Positions 9,900 through 21,524 are shown, numbered from the stretch's first letter. The stretch: DNA of 64,000 nt from Odontesthes bonariensis (GCF_027942865.1 NC_134526.1:19573784-19637783); one strand, 5' to 3'. Notes: generated from the sequence alone by a model not told the origin. Program-made: numbers and translations.

Positions 9900-10697
9900 T
9901 TTATTCCTGCATCAAAAGAATTGAGTGGCATTAAAAGGTATTATCGTTAACTCATTATTAATGCGTTCATTTTGACAGCCATATGTGGCAACTGAAGGCA
10001 GAAACTTTAAATGCCTGTTAAATGGGCTGTAAAAACCCTTTTATGAGTGTCATCAAAATATGGTTTTGACACAGGATTCAAATATTTAGATCATACTGGC
10101 AGTGTTTGTTTGTCAGTGTTCCTCAGGAAAAAGGATTTCTCAGAAAACTAATATTTGTCCATATCATTTCGTCACAGATCTATTTCAGCCAAATTACTAT
10201 TTATTTCATTATGTTTTTCACACTGAGGTCTACAGCTTTCTTTTCTTCTTTCTTTTTTCTTTTTTTCCAAATGTGGCCAGTAAAAGAGGTAAAAAGATTG
10301 TATCATAGTCAAAAAATTATTTCCATGGAAACAAATTGTGATTTTCACAGGGTATTCTGGGTACTTTTCTGTTTACATCACAGGCACATTTTATTCTGTT
10401 TATTCGTCAGTTAAGACGAAGGCGCTGAATGGTGATGTCAACGTATGATTATTTTCATTAAATACTAAATACTAAATACTGAACCCAACTAAATACTGCC
10501 AACGTGAGATTCTCAATTTCCCTTCATTATTTTTAGTTTTATTAATTTAGTTTTAGTTTTTTTCAGGCATTTTACATGAAGAGAATTATTTCCATTATTC
10601 CATTATTGACTTTTCTCATTGAGCTTGACTCAAATTATTAGTGTGCTGAGGGCTCCTCCTCTGGTGGCTTCATGCAACAAGTGTTCAGGCACTGAGA
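9900..10697. other. Intergenic, no gene seen
   Basis: AT- and T-rich spacer. From about 10600 it becomes the conserved stretch that precedes family A nonamers (compare 6160-6244). Confidence 0.6.
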
Positions 10698-10736
10698 GGT
10701 TTTTGTTCAGGTCTCCTGATGCTTTGTGTTACTGTG
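10698..10736 (-). other. V7 23-RSS
   Basis: Heptamer CACAGTA (10730-10736), 23-bp spacer (10707-10729), nonamer ACAAAAACC (10698-10706). Confidence 0.95.
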
Positions 10737-11173
10737 GGTATTTCACACAGTAATACACAGCAGTGTCTTCAGGCTGCATATTCTGTCCATTTAGAGTCAC
10801 TGTGCTGCTGGAAGAGTCAAAGGTGATACTGAACTTGTTCTTTAGTGATTCTTTGTAGCCTGAGCCACTTCCATCCAGTGCATATCCAATCCACTCCATT
10901 GTTTTCCCTGCAGGATGTCTGATCCAGTATGTCCAGTAGCTGCCCACAGAATAAGAGACCTGACAGGTGATGGTCAGACGTTGGCCTGGCTGCACAGTCA
11001 CAGAGGCTGGCTGTGTCAGCTGTTCACACTTCACACCTGCAAAGGAAAATACTGAAAATCACATTTCTGGAAATAGTGAACAGTCAGCTTGGTGCGATCA
11101 TACTGTCAGTGTCTCTGCCTCAGTGAGACTCACAGCATCCAGCAGCCAGCAGCAGCAGAGCTACAGAGAACAT
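10737..11173 (-). CDS. IGHV segment V7, family A, apparently functional
   Basis: The leader 11134-11173 is 40 bp, one Leu codon shorter than its relatives (a lost CTG repeat), still in phase. V exon 10737-11036. CDR1 VGSYWTY; framework 2 WIRHPAGKTMEWIG has His and Met at usually conserved sites; CDR2 YALDGSGSGY; framework 3 KFSITFDSSSSTV; end EDTAVYYCVKY. No stop. Conserved Cys and Trp residues are present. Confidence 0.92.
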
Positions 11174-11267
11174 GTTGGCGTTGAAGGTGATCTGATGGGA
11201 GCTTCTCTTGTTTACTGCAAATGAAAGTGATGTATCAGGCCTTTATATCTGACTGTCAGCCAGTTCG

Positions 11268-11275
11268 ATTTGCAT
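11268..11275 (-). promoter_or_regulatory. Ig octamer of V7 (ATGCAAAT)
   Basis: A perfect octamer about 95 bp upstream of the leader ATG. A TATAAAGG TATA-like box lies between them at about 11239-11246. Confidence 0.87.
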
Positions 11276-11624
11276 AAGATGAATATTGAAAGGCTATAAA
11301 CGTATCATTTCTCACCCCATAGGTCGCTGTTTGGAATAATGTTGTGACATATAGAGCCAAAAGATGTTAATAGTTAAATTACTTGTTTATTATTTCTCAG
11401 CTGCAAAGCATTTAACATAATTCAGAGAAGTCGGTGGAGAATCAAACATATACAGACAGAATATTTGATGCTCACAGTCTGAAATGCATATTGGAAAGAA
11501 GCAGAGATACACAAAGAACTTTCTTATTAAAGCAATCCTATTTAAGTCGTGAGTGTGCTGTGATAGAAGAAAACTTGGACCTGCTGGGATGAGCTCTTGG
11601 TCTGAGTTTCTCTCTCCTGTGTCC

Positions 11625-11896
11625 CAGTGATTCTCAAGCACAATAACTCACAGCTGAATCTTCTGAATATGTGCAGGTCAGTCTGTGAGATTCTCCAGGT
11701 CTTTTAACCTCAGACTGAGTCAGCAGTTGGCCATTGGTACCTAACACTGACAACTCATTGTTTACTGTGCAGCAGTCATTCTTACATCAAAACCACTCTC
11801 ATTTATCAAAAAATGTGTAACATGATGTGTTGTTCTGTCCATTTAACTGACAGTATGAGAAAAACAACCACAACTCAGGTTTAATCATTATGTTTA
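11625..11896 (-). pseudogene. Family B VH pseudogene with the V exon centre deleted
   Basis: Minus strand: leader-like sequence at about 11836-11896, framework 1 remnants at 11670-11745, then a jump to a framework 3 end (TTGTGCTTGAGAATC) near 11625-11645. It has the same deletion layout as the fragment at 1585-1705, so the two probably descend from one already deleted copy. Confidence 0.72.
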
Positions 11897-12190
11897 GTTA
11901 ACTAAGACTTTGGATGAACTCCAAGAAACACAGCTTATGCTTTCCAGATAAGTGATACACTTTATTTATTCATTATATCATTTTATCAACTGAAATGTAA
12001 CTATGTGTTTATGTGACACTTTGATTTTTTAAATGTTCTATCTTTCTTTATCAATACCAAAGTAAATTCCTCATCTTTTCCTCTCAGCAGCATTTGGTCA
12101 AAGTGACCTGATGAAATGTGACATTATTTCTTTCAGTTAAAGCATATTTTGATGAAAATGTTCTTTTTTCTCTCGTTTTTTTATAATTTG

Positions 12191-12325
12191 AGTTTTTGTA
12201 AAGCCTCTTTTTGTACGCTAACTGCTGTATTTCTGGTACAGTAACACACTGCAGAGTCCTCTTGTCTTAACTGGGACAGTCTCAGACATACCACGGTGTT
12301 ATCATTAGTATGTTTGAGATTTCTT
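12191..12325 (-). pseudogene. Family C VH 3' fragment
   Basis: Nonamer ACAAAAACT (12191-12199), 23-bp spacer, degraded heptamer TACAGCA (12223-12229), then framework 3 sequence like V6 (AGACTGTCCCAGTTAAGACA, then GCAGTGTGTTACTGTACCAG). Homology stops near 12325. No framework 1, 2 or leader. Confidence 0.75.
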
Positions 12326-13484
12326 TGGTTTGTTTTGGAGTTTGGAGTTTTTGAGCACTTGTCGGTAAGTAATAATGAGAAGATAATAAATATACTAATA
12401 TAATTATATTGTTATAATATAATAATACCGGGGGGTTTTGTCTCTGTCAAAGAGAAACACACCTGATCTGAACAACATTTCTTCACCTTACTTTTTCAAG
12501 ACTACTAAATGTAATTATTTGAAAATGCAGTAAAGTTTTTCAATGAAACAACCAGAAGTCAGGGTAAACTTTTAATGATGCGAGGCTTCAGCTCAGCTGT
12601 AGGTGGAGATGTGGGCCGCTGGTTCAGGGAGCAGCAGTGGGTAAGACAGGTTGGCACAGCTGTAAACTGTTTAACCACCTTCTCTGTCATAATCTGCAGT
12701 AGTATGCTGAGGCCCCAAGAACACACTCAAGAGCTGAGGCGGCAACGTGTTGAGCCACATTACTGACTCTGTCATCTCAAAAGTATTAAAATATCACCTC
12801 TTATTTATACTAAAACACAGTTGGTGTGTGTGTGTGTGTGTGTGTGTGTGTGGCCAGAAGAAAACTTCGGAGAAGCTAAAAGTGCTATCAAACACTATTT
12901 AAGTAAGTCACTTTGTACAAAAATCCCACAAGTGACGATATAGTAGCCAAACGTTAAAGAAAAAGAAAAGAAATCTGATTTTCATTACCAGCTTTTGATA
13001 AGCATATCATCATCGCTTAAATAGCCAATCTGCTACATTTTTTTTCCACAAAACTTCTCATTCAAACATTACATTAATTTACAGCCTAATTTACATCAGC
13101 ACTGCTTGTTTTTACGACGAATAAAAGCAACATCCAAAGACTTTTACATCAGATTACCAAGAAGTTCAGTCTCCATGGAGACAAAACCGCAAGCCCATAA
13201 AAGCATAGTGTCTCCTGTCACAAGTCCTTGTAGTTTGGGATTACTTTGTCACATATGACAGACAATGATTACTCATGCAGTGACTTAGACATTTTTTTGT
13301 TTTACACCGTGAAACATTTAATACAATTTAAATAGGTCGGTGGGAAACATGAGAGATGAAAACATTTCCACAAACAGAATACGTAATGTTCACAGTCTCC
13401 TGCACTCACTGTGTTTAAACCAAACGGTGCTGGTTTTATTTTGAGTGTGTTTACAATGATGAATGAAAAAATGAACTCGTGATG
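12326..13484. other. Intergenic with a TG microsatellite
   Basis: No gene seen. A (TG)n run of about 30 bp sits at 12823-12851. Confidence 0.65.
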
Positions 13485-13523
13485 AGTTCTTGTACAGTGT
13501 TTTCTCTCGTTTGTATCACTGTG
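13485..13523 (-). other. V8 23-RSS
   Basis: Heptamer CACAGTG (13517-13523), 23-bp spacer (13494-13516), nonamer ACAAGAACT (13485-13493) with one change in the A run. Confidence 0.93.
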
Positions 13524-13964
13524 ACTCTCGAGCACAGTAATAAACAGCAGAATCCTCCGTGGTCAAACTGTTCATCTGCAGATACACCTGCTGTCTGCTG
13601 TTGTCTCTGGAGATGGTAAACCGGCCTTTCACTGACTGAGAGTAGTAGATGCTACCACTGCTATCGCTGATAGTAGCAAGGAACTCCAGTCCTTTTCCAG
13701 CTGCCTGTCTGATCCAAGCATTCCAGTAATGGCTACTAAACCCTGCATATGTGCAGGTCAGTTTGTGGGATTCTCCAGGCCTTTTAACCGCTGGTTCAGA
13801 CTCAGTCAGCGTTTGGCCGTCAGTACCTGCACACATACAACACATTAGCTACTGGGAAGCAGACATTCTGTCTTATTTATGAATTTATGATAAGATATGC
13901 TGTCCTTACCAGCCCAGTTAACTGAGAGGAAGAGAAAACCAATCACAACCTCAGGTCTGATCAT
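13524..13964 (-). CDS. IGHV segment V8, family B, apparently functional
   Basis: Leader 13910-13964, V exon 13524-13826. Nearly the same as V2 except around CDR1 (FSSHYWNA instead of FGGHYWNA), the end of framework 2 (LEFLATI instead of LEWISTI) and CDR2. Framework 3 [19 protein letters not shown], end [11 protein letters not shown]. No stop and a consensus heptamer. Its upstream flank matches that of V2 until about 14090, where the mobile block begins. Confidence 0.93.
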
Positions 13965-14066
13965 TGTAAAAGCCACTTGTCAGACTCCAGTCTACAGTGT
14001 GTATGTCAGGGATTGAGTACATTTCTGAAACTTTCTAACGTATATCTAAAAATGGAAGAGATCAGA

Positions 14067-14074
14067 CTTTGCAT
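14067..14074 (-). promoter_or_regulatory. Octamer-like site of V8 (ATGCAAAG)
   Basis: Same variant and position as in V2, 103 bp upstream of the ATG and only about 25 bp from the start of the inverted arm at 14099. Confidence 0.78.
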
Positions 14075-14098
14075 TAACTCCTCCTCCTCATAGAGAAC

Positions 14099-15088
14099 AA
14101 CCCAGTCTCACAGCAAAGCGTGTAATACCTACGTTGGTCCACGGGGGAAAACGTGGTATATTCACGATAAAGGCTCTAAAATTGTGACATACTTACGTTT
14201 AATGTGGCCATTCATTTACATTGGCCTCGGCACTGGTCACGTGACCGTCAAGTTTCCCCCCGGTAAAAACAAAAAGAATGGCGGACACTCCTTACATTTT
14301 CTGTGGAAAATGTAATATTTTGAGCTACCATCCACATTTACATACATTTAGATGACATTTCTGACGAGAAGTTTGCATTGTATTTTCATAATCTTCTATC
14401 AGAGAATGTAGACGACCTTCCTTTTATTAGTTTCTACGAAGATTTTAGCATCTCTTTAGAAAATCGTTGCAATGCAACGATTTGCACCGTTGTTAAGGTG
14501 GTTGCTATGGACGCTGCTATCTCTGCTCGGCCACCTAGTTGCATGTTATCTAATGATTTGTATTTGTTAATTATATTATTTGATGTAAACGTTTAATGAG
14601 GGGTCCCGGATAACAAACGAGAAAAATATTTAAAAAGCATATTAAAATATAGCTACGCCAAATCTGTATGCCGCATGCGCGAGCGGATCAGGCACAGTAC
14701 GGCAACACAACTTGGACAATACATATTAGCTGGGGCTCATGGTGGTTGCTATGGACGCTGCTATGGCTGCTAGGTCACCTCGTTGCATATTGTCTGATGA
14801 TTTGTATTTGTTAATGATATTATTTGCTGTAAACATTTAATGAGGGGTCGTACATCTAATCCCGGATAACAAACGAGAAATATTTTAAAAGATCATTAAG
14901 AGATAGCTGCACCATATCTGTATTACGCATGCGCAAGCAGGTCAAGTCTATCAGTTTGTCGCTGTCAATAAAGTTGAAAAAAAAAAAGTTTAAAAAGGCC
15001 CCGCAGCTGGCTCACTATTGTATTTTAAACAGGTAAACACCGTGTTAGGTACAATGAGTAGGCCAGAGGACGACGATGAGTTATTTCT
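14099..15088 (+). repeat. Left arm of a ~1-kb inverted repeat flanking the 21.7-kb mobile block
   Basis: Starts CAACCCAGTCTCACAGCAAA and matches the reverse complement of 34792-35801 with only a few base changes. One 72-codon open frame (14378-14596 here, 35300-35518 there) is the same in both. The arm contains a perfect palindrome around AAATCGTTGCA/TGCAACGATTT, two tandem copies of a segment around GTTGCTATGGACGCTGCTAT, and near its inner end a short exon start (MSRPEDDDELFL). After 15088 the two arms differ. Confidence 0.88.
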
Positions 15089-15780
15089 ATAACAAACAAG
15101 AAAAATATTTAAAAAGCATATTAAAATATAGCTACACCAAATCTGTATGCCGCATGCGCGAGCGGATCACCTATGGTCACGTGACGGTCAAGTTCCTGTG
15201 AAAACGTGGTATATTCACGATAAAGGCTCTAAAATTGTGACATACTTACGTTTAATGTGGCCATTCATTTACATTGTCCAAGGCATTGGTCACGTGACCG
15301 TCAAGTTCCCCCCGGTAAAAACAAAAAGAATGGCGGACACTCCTTACATTTTCTGTGGAAAATGTAATATTTTGAGCTACCATCCACATTTACATGCATT
15401 TAGATGACATTTCTGGCGAGAAGTTTGCATTATTTTTTCATAACCCTCTATCATATAATGTAGACAACCTTCCTTTTATTAGTTTATACGAAGATTTTAG
15501 TGCCTATTCAGAAAATCGTTGCAATGCAACGATTTGTACCGTTGTTATGGTGGTTGCTATGGACTCTGCTATCGCTGCTAGGCCACCTCGTTGCACATTG
15601 CAAATTGTCTTATTTGTTAATGATATTATTTGCTGTAAACGTTTAGAGGGGTCGTACATCTAATCCCGGATAACAAAGGAGAAATATTGAAAAAGCACAT
15701 TAAAATATAGCTACACCATATCTGAATGCTGCATGCGCAACTCAACTAGGACAATACATATTAACAAAGGCTCATGAAAA
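15089..15780 (+). repeat. Second, diverged and rearranged copy of the arm sequence
   Basis: Direct-orientation partial copy of 14099-14700 (shared stretches include CGTGGTATATTCACGATAAA and TGGCGGACACTCCTTACATT). It is clearly more diverged than the two main arms are from each other and lacks several segments. It abuts the left arm exactly where the first exon stops matching, so the left arm seems to have been rearranged there. Confidence 0.75.
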
Positions 15781-16992
15781 GGAACAAGAATATTATTTTC
15801 TGTGTAATTATGCTTGACTTCTATTGTGTCATACTAACATGCATTCTTACATGTTTTACTGTTTTTATGGGAACAACATAAGTTTTAGCAGTTCACATAC
15901 ATAGCCTACAAAACATAAGACATAAGTCTTATTTAATATAAAAATGTCTCTACATTTTCCATAAATAACAACAACAATAACAACATGGGGGCAACTGAAC
16001 ATTTATTTCAATCAGTGAACATAATAAGACATAATAACATAATGAAGACATTTATGTGATATATATATATGTTTATTGTTTTGTGTGTTCCTTGGCTACC
16101 CACTCCAAGGGCCAGGTCTTCCCACTGTGAGAAAGATGGAGATTTGTTTCTTACATCAGCATTGAATGAAATTCAAAACATGTCAATGAGAAGAACATTT
16201 TTGAGTGAAATATTTTACATGGATTCAGTAACCTGATTACTGTAGCTGACATTATTATGAAAGTTTGATTCAGGAGTTAACATACACTGTTTTGATGCTT
16301 CAACTGTTAGCATTATCATTATTCTCATAATTGTTCTATTTCTTTGGTAATATTTGAGACGATAAAATAAAATGAAGAGACAGCCAACATACCACATAGA
16401 ACAGGGCTCCCACTCCACAAGTTCCATTGGTTTTCCCTAGAAAGTATTAAAACATATCTACCATTAGAAAGTTAACATGTGCTCAGATGACAAATTTTTT
16501 TATATATATATATATATATTTATAAAGTGCATATAGAGAAGTAATGACCAGTGATCTTAGTTTTTATTGTATAGTGTGATGGCATGTGACAGGAAAGATT
16601 TCCTGTATCTGTCCCCTTCAACATATTTCACCTCATGTTATGAGAAAACAAACCTTTAGTCTTTTGTGGTTTACGACCCTCTTGACAGGATAATAATGTT
16701 CTCCACCAGACATCCTATGGCTGCATTCTAAAAGAGAAAAATAAAGTATACAGTTACAATGTTTTGCATGTTAATTTTAACCCTCTTGCCAAAAATAAAT
16801 AAAGTCGGACAAAGTGGATGAAATGCCTAAAATGTTAAAAATGCCAAGAAACTGGGTTGTAATTTTTCACTTTAACATGACATTGTGTATGGGTTCCCAC
16901 AGGGTTTCTTACTGGGTTATCTTCTTTTCTACATTTAATACATGTTTTCCCTTACCAAAATTATCAGAGAAAGTAACATTAACTGCCATAAT
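15781..16992. other. Mobile block spacer, no gene seen
   Basis: AT-rich, with a (TA)n run at about 16501-16520. Open frames are short and give no recognisable protein. Confidence 0.6.
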
Positions 16993-18103
16993 TGGGGGTC
17001 CTAGCAGCGAAGCTGCAGGAACCCATTGAGTTAGTAGCTTTTCCTATTATTATTAATCCGTTTCTGCTGCAATTGAAGTCTATGGCAGCCCCATGAACGC
17101 AATGGTAAAAAGTTGTGAAATTTGGCACACGTAATCAGCTAAGTGCCAAAGCCAATATCAAGAATTTTCATGCCCCAAGAGCTTACTCTCTAGCGCCACC
17201 AACACGCCAAAGTTCAAAGTGCATTCAGCCTAATAACTTTGGACTACTTGGTCCAAATTTCACAAATGAGGCATCGTTGGAATCCTTGGATCATAACGAG
17301 TCCAACGCACCCTATGACGTCAATTTGCGTATACTTAGATTTTCCGCCATTTTGAATTTTATCAAAAAGCTTAAAAAAGCATTTCAGGTCACAGAGATTG
17401 TCCAAGTATCACGAAACTTGGCACATAGACTCTTAAGACCAAGCCGCACAAAAGTTATCGTGTGGAATTTTTAATTAGGCTTCCATTTTTCCTTAAAAGC
17501 CAATCAAACTTGAGGTTGACGCCCCCAAACCGGAAGTGAGGTCATATCTTGGCAACCATTTGATATCATGACGTCAAACTTATCACACAGACTCAAGACT
17601 GCTAAGGTAAGAGGCCCAAGAAGTTTGGTGACGTTCGGCCTATAGGTGGCGCTATATGTAGCAGAAATGCATTTTTGCTCATATCTTTGGACCCCTTGGT
17701 CCAAATTTCACAAATGAGGTATCAATAGAATCCCTGGATAAGGTCGAGGTCAACACACTTAATGACGTCATTTGCGCCATCTTGGATTGTCCGCCATTTT
17801 GAATTTAATCAAAAACCTTCAAAACGCATTTCAGGCCACTAAGATTGTCCAATCTCCACGAGACTTGGCACATAGAATCTTCAGACCAAGCCGCACATAA
17901 GTTATCATGTGGATTTTTTTATTTAACTTCCGTGTAACCGCGGCAGCCAATCAAACTCCATGCCGACGCGCAAATGGGACATTTGGCCGTATCTCTGCGA
18001 TGCATTGATGTATCGATGCCAAACTTGGTGCATGGACTCACGACGCCTTCCTGAGCAGCCCAAGCCTTGCCTATTGGGCCATTCTGCTAGGACCCCCACA
18101 TTG
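16993..18103. mobile_element. Non-autonomous DNA transposon with TGGGGGTCCTAGCA termini
   Basis: Begins TGGGGGTCCTAGCA and ends TGCTAGGACCCCCA, a perfect 14-bp inverted pair about 1.1 kb apart. Inside, a segment with GGTCCAAATTTCACAAATGA occurs twice (near 17250 and 17700) together with its surroundings (CGCCATTTTGAATTT), so the core is an internal duplication. No transposase frame. Family not identified; no convincing target duplication seen. Confidence 0.7.
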
Positions 18104-18119
18104 CTGCTTGCAGCTATAT

Positions 18120-19082
18120 TTATGTTTATGTTTATGTTTATGCATTTAGTAGACGCTTTTATCCAAAGCGACTTTCAATTGAAAGATATATAACATTACA
18201 ACTAATATCAAATCTAACAATAAGCTACATAGAAGGAAACCACAAGTCAGATTCTGTCAGAAGTGACAGTGTAGAGATAGAGTGCAGGTATAGAGGGAAG
18301 TACAGAAAGATAAAAGTGCAGTAGATGGAGTAGGGAAGTACAGGGTAAGTGCTAGGATAGGAGATGCTCTCTGAAGAGCTGGGTCTTCAAGAGTTTCTTA
18401 AAGATATTCAGGGATGCTCCTGTTCTGGTAGCGCTCAGTAGGTCATTCCACCATCGTGGAACGACACATGAAAAGAGTCTGGATTGTCTTAAGCGTGGTG
18501 TAGGTACTGCTAGACGACAATCCTGTGACAACTGGAGTGACCGAGTTGTGACATAAGCCTTTGCAAGAGCATTCAAGTAGATGGGAGCCGTTCCATTAAG
18601 GAGTCTGTAGGCTAACATCAGTGACTTGAATTTGATGCGGGCGGCTAAGGGTAGCCAGTGGAGTTCAATGAACAGAGGGGTGACGTGTGCTCTTTTCCGC
18701 TGTTCGAAGACCAGACGCGCTGCCACGTTCTGGACCATCTGCAGCGGTTTCACAGCAGAGGCTGGGAGACCAGTTAGGAGAGCATTGCTGTAATCAAAGT
18801 GGGAGATGACCATGGCCTGCACCAGCAGCTGGGTGGTTTGGAAGTTTGGATGCAGATGCTGTGGTGTATGGTTGGTTTGGCTGAAGAGACAAGCAGTTCG
18901 GTTTTAGAGAGGTTTAGTTGGAGGTGATGGGCTTTCATCCATTTTGATTTGTCAGAGAGACAGTCTGAGATTTCTGCTGAGACTGTGTGGTCATCAGGTG
19001 GGAATGACAGATGGAGCTGGGTATCGTCAGCATAACTTTGGTATGAGATTATACCAATGAAAAGCACTTTCGCAATTTCCAC
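18120..19082 (-). mobile_element. 5'-truncated L2-type LINE (reverse transcriptase C-terminal part)
   Basis: The minus strand has the RT active-site motif YADDTQLH (about 19010-19035) in one frame. The C-terminal L2 region follows in another (18352-18822: FDYSNALLTGLP, ...VTPLFIELHWLPLAARIKFKSL..., PRWWNDL). Part of the RT thumb is deleted and the frames do not join. The 3' end has the fish L2 tail AAGTCGCTTTGGATAAAAGC followed by (CATAAA)n at 18118-18145. A dead fragment. Confidence 0.88.
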
Positions 19083-19135
19083 TTGTGGGATTTATAAAGT
19101 ATTCTTATAACAAGCCACTAATTAATAAATATTAA

Positions 19136-19640
19136 TTGCTTACCTCTGGCTCTGAGGGTGCTGGTGGATGGCCGGATGGCGGAGCTGGTGGATTGCTGGA
19201 CAGCGGGGCTGGTGGATGGCTGAACGGCGGGGCTGGTGGATGGATGGATGGCGGGGCTGGTGGATGGCCGGACAGCTGGGCTGGTGGATGGCTGAACGGC
19301 GGGGCTGGTGGATGGATGGACGGCTAAGCTGGTGGATGGCCGGACAGCTGGGCTGGTGGATGGATGGACAGCTGGGCTGGTGGATGGATGGACAGCTGGG
19401 CTGGTGGATGGATGGACAGCTGGGCTGGTGGATGGCTGGACAGCGGGACTGGTGGATGGCTGGACAGCTAGGCTGGTGGATAGCTGAACGGCGGGGCTGG
19501 TGGATGGCTGAACGGCGGGGCTGGTGGATGGATGGACGGCGGGGCTGGTGGATGGCCGGACAGCTGGGCTGGTGGATGGCTGGACAGCTAGGCTGGTGGA
19601 TGGCTGGACGGCGGGGCTGGTGGTGGTGAGGCTGGGGGAT
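19136..19640 (+). repeat. 24-bp minisatellite, about 20 units
   Basis: Tandem units of 24 bp around GGCTGGTGGATGGATGGACA, differing by a few bases (GCTGAACGGCGG, GCCGGACAGCTGG, GGATGGACAGCTGG variants). Because 24 is divisible by 3, all frames stay open, giving Trp/Gly-rich open frames that should not be read as a gene. Confidence 0.93.
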
Positions 19641-19739
19641 GGTTGCTGGTCAGTCCAACCTCAATGAAACCAAAACACAATTTAATTCATTTTTCAATAG
19701 TAGTAGACCCTATATTGCCTGCAATATAGATTTAGAAAG

Positions 19740-19950
19740 TCCTCCCCATGTCTGCGTCTGTTTTCTCCGGGTACTCTGGTTTCCTGTCACAGTCCAAAGA
19801 CATGCAGCTTAGGCTAACTGGTAACTCTAAACTGCCTGTAGAATGGTTGTCTGTCTCAATGTGTCAGCCCTCCAATAAAGCAGCAACTTGTCTAAGGTGT
19901 ACCCCGTCCTCTTCCACTGACAGCTGTGATGGGCCCCAGCAACTCCTGAG
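19740..19950. repeat. Dispersed fish repeat fragment
   Basis: Contains CTCCGGGTACTCTGGTTTCC and CCAAAGACATGCAGCTTAGG followed by a GTGTACCCC...GACAGCTG stretch. This is a very common teleost interspersed sequence, probably a LINE 3' end. The related part at 41030-41165 is in the opposite orientation. Confidence 0.65.
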
Positions 19951-20547
19951 ATCCACTAACCATAAGCAGTTACAAATAATGTATGTATATATATATTTTG
20001 AAAGACCCTTGCTCAAATTTCTACTTTTAATGTATATGTATCACCTACAATCTGCCCCACAATACTTCTGAGCACAGATTGTCACTAAAGAGGTACTTTT
20101 ATATTCCTCCACCTGAAGAGATTTTTCTGCACGTAAGTAAAATGTGAGATTATTACACAACCGACTCATCATCTCAGTCTAGGTGTGACTGAGGCTGAAA
20201 TATGCAAAACACAACCTCATTCTCAATTCAGCTTCTCAATCTCAACAATGATGCTTTTTGTCCAACATATCAGAAGCAGCAGTGTTGAAATTTCACAGCC
20301 CTCAATGAGAAAGTAAATGTTGTACCTTGTGTGCTATTACCATTTTTATGTTGGAAAACCATGTTAAAATAAGTATTAAGGTACATAATAAAATAACAGC
20401 CTAGACTCCATTATAAATGTCTTTTATCCATAAGTGTGGAAAATGAAAATAGCTGTCTGATCATCAGGCATAAAGTATTCATGAGATTTTGTAGTACTCT
20501 GATATGTTGATAATTAAAGGTATCAGTGATACAGTTCATGGGCTTAC

Positions 20548-21010
20548 CTTTAACTACCACCTCAAATAAGGCCTTAATCCTGTCTAGGCACTGCACAGCC
20601 TGGTTGGACAGCTGCCACTTTGGGTGCAGGATATTTGCAAACCAGGTGTCAGGCTTTTTGCCTGGTTTGCCGACCATAACGATGGCCTTGTACCCCAGTG
20701 CATGTAACTTTTCAACCTAGGTATCAAAAAAGTAAATTAAAATCTCATACAGAAATATCACAAGCATGAATTAAACACAGAGACATGCAACACATACCAA
20801 AATTGATGCCTCATCCATGACATGTGAGGTGGTTCTATTCTTCCTTTGTTTTTTAAGCCAGTCCTCTTTTTTTGCCTCAAATATTTTTAATTTTTTTTCA
20901 AGTCTTTGCCTTTTAGGCTGTACCACCTGGCAAGACTTGCATGTCTTGGCAGCCACAGGAATGACTGCATTGCAGCTAGTGCAGATGGTTGTGGTTGACC
21001 CTCTTGGCAT
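20548..21010 (-). CDS. Small zinc-ribbon protein gene next to the KDZ transposase (two exons seen, 3' end open)
   Basis: Exon 20798-21010 starts at ATG and reads MPRGSTTTICTSCN...TCKSC: four Cys in a C-x2-C...C-x2-C arrangement, a likely zinc ribbon. It is followed by a strongly basic helix (QRLEKKLKIFEAKKEDWLKK). The donor is GTATGT; exon 20548-20716 follows in frame (VEKLHALGYKAIVMVGKPGK, then DTWFANILHPKWQL) and ends at a GTAAGC donor. Later exons were not found. A donor-like CAGGTAAG at about 21525 suggests a 5' UTR exon. Same strand as, and downstream of, the transposase. Function unknown; it may be an accessory protein of the element or a separate gene. Confidence 0.55.
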
Positions 21011-21524
21011 TTTTTACCTGGAATATGAAGCAATATTTATATTTTAGCAACCAGAGCCATGTTCTTAGCAGCCTTATCAGTGTAATTAAGATAAGGTAAG
21101 ATATCAATATTATATCAATATATCTAGATAGATATTAAATCAACTATAACAGTAGCCTGCTTACATGAGGTAGGATGGATAGACAGTTGTTATCAATAGG
21201 GTTTATATTGCATGTTAATTAGTGTAAATTGCACATTGCTGATAAAAAATGCACATTACTGTCCAAAGTTGTATGTTGCATACTACTAATTAAGAAATAG
21301 AAAAACAGTGATAGTATTGCACAAATTAAGATGTATACTACATCTTAGTATTAAGAAGAAAAAACAGTAGTAATGTTGCACTGTGTTACTATTGCAATTC
21401 CTGTTACAGTACTAGGACAACATTTACAAAAAATAATTTACATCATTTTTGCCACATTCTTAGCTCACTGTAATTATATTTAATAAAAATATATTCACAC
21501 TACATTTAATATCTGTAACTTACC

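Noticed and set aside
19168-19629. 153-codon Trp/Gly-rich open frame
   Set aside because: Pure translation of the 24-bp minisatellite; no start context, splice signal or family.
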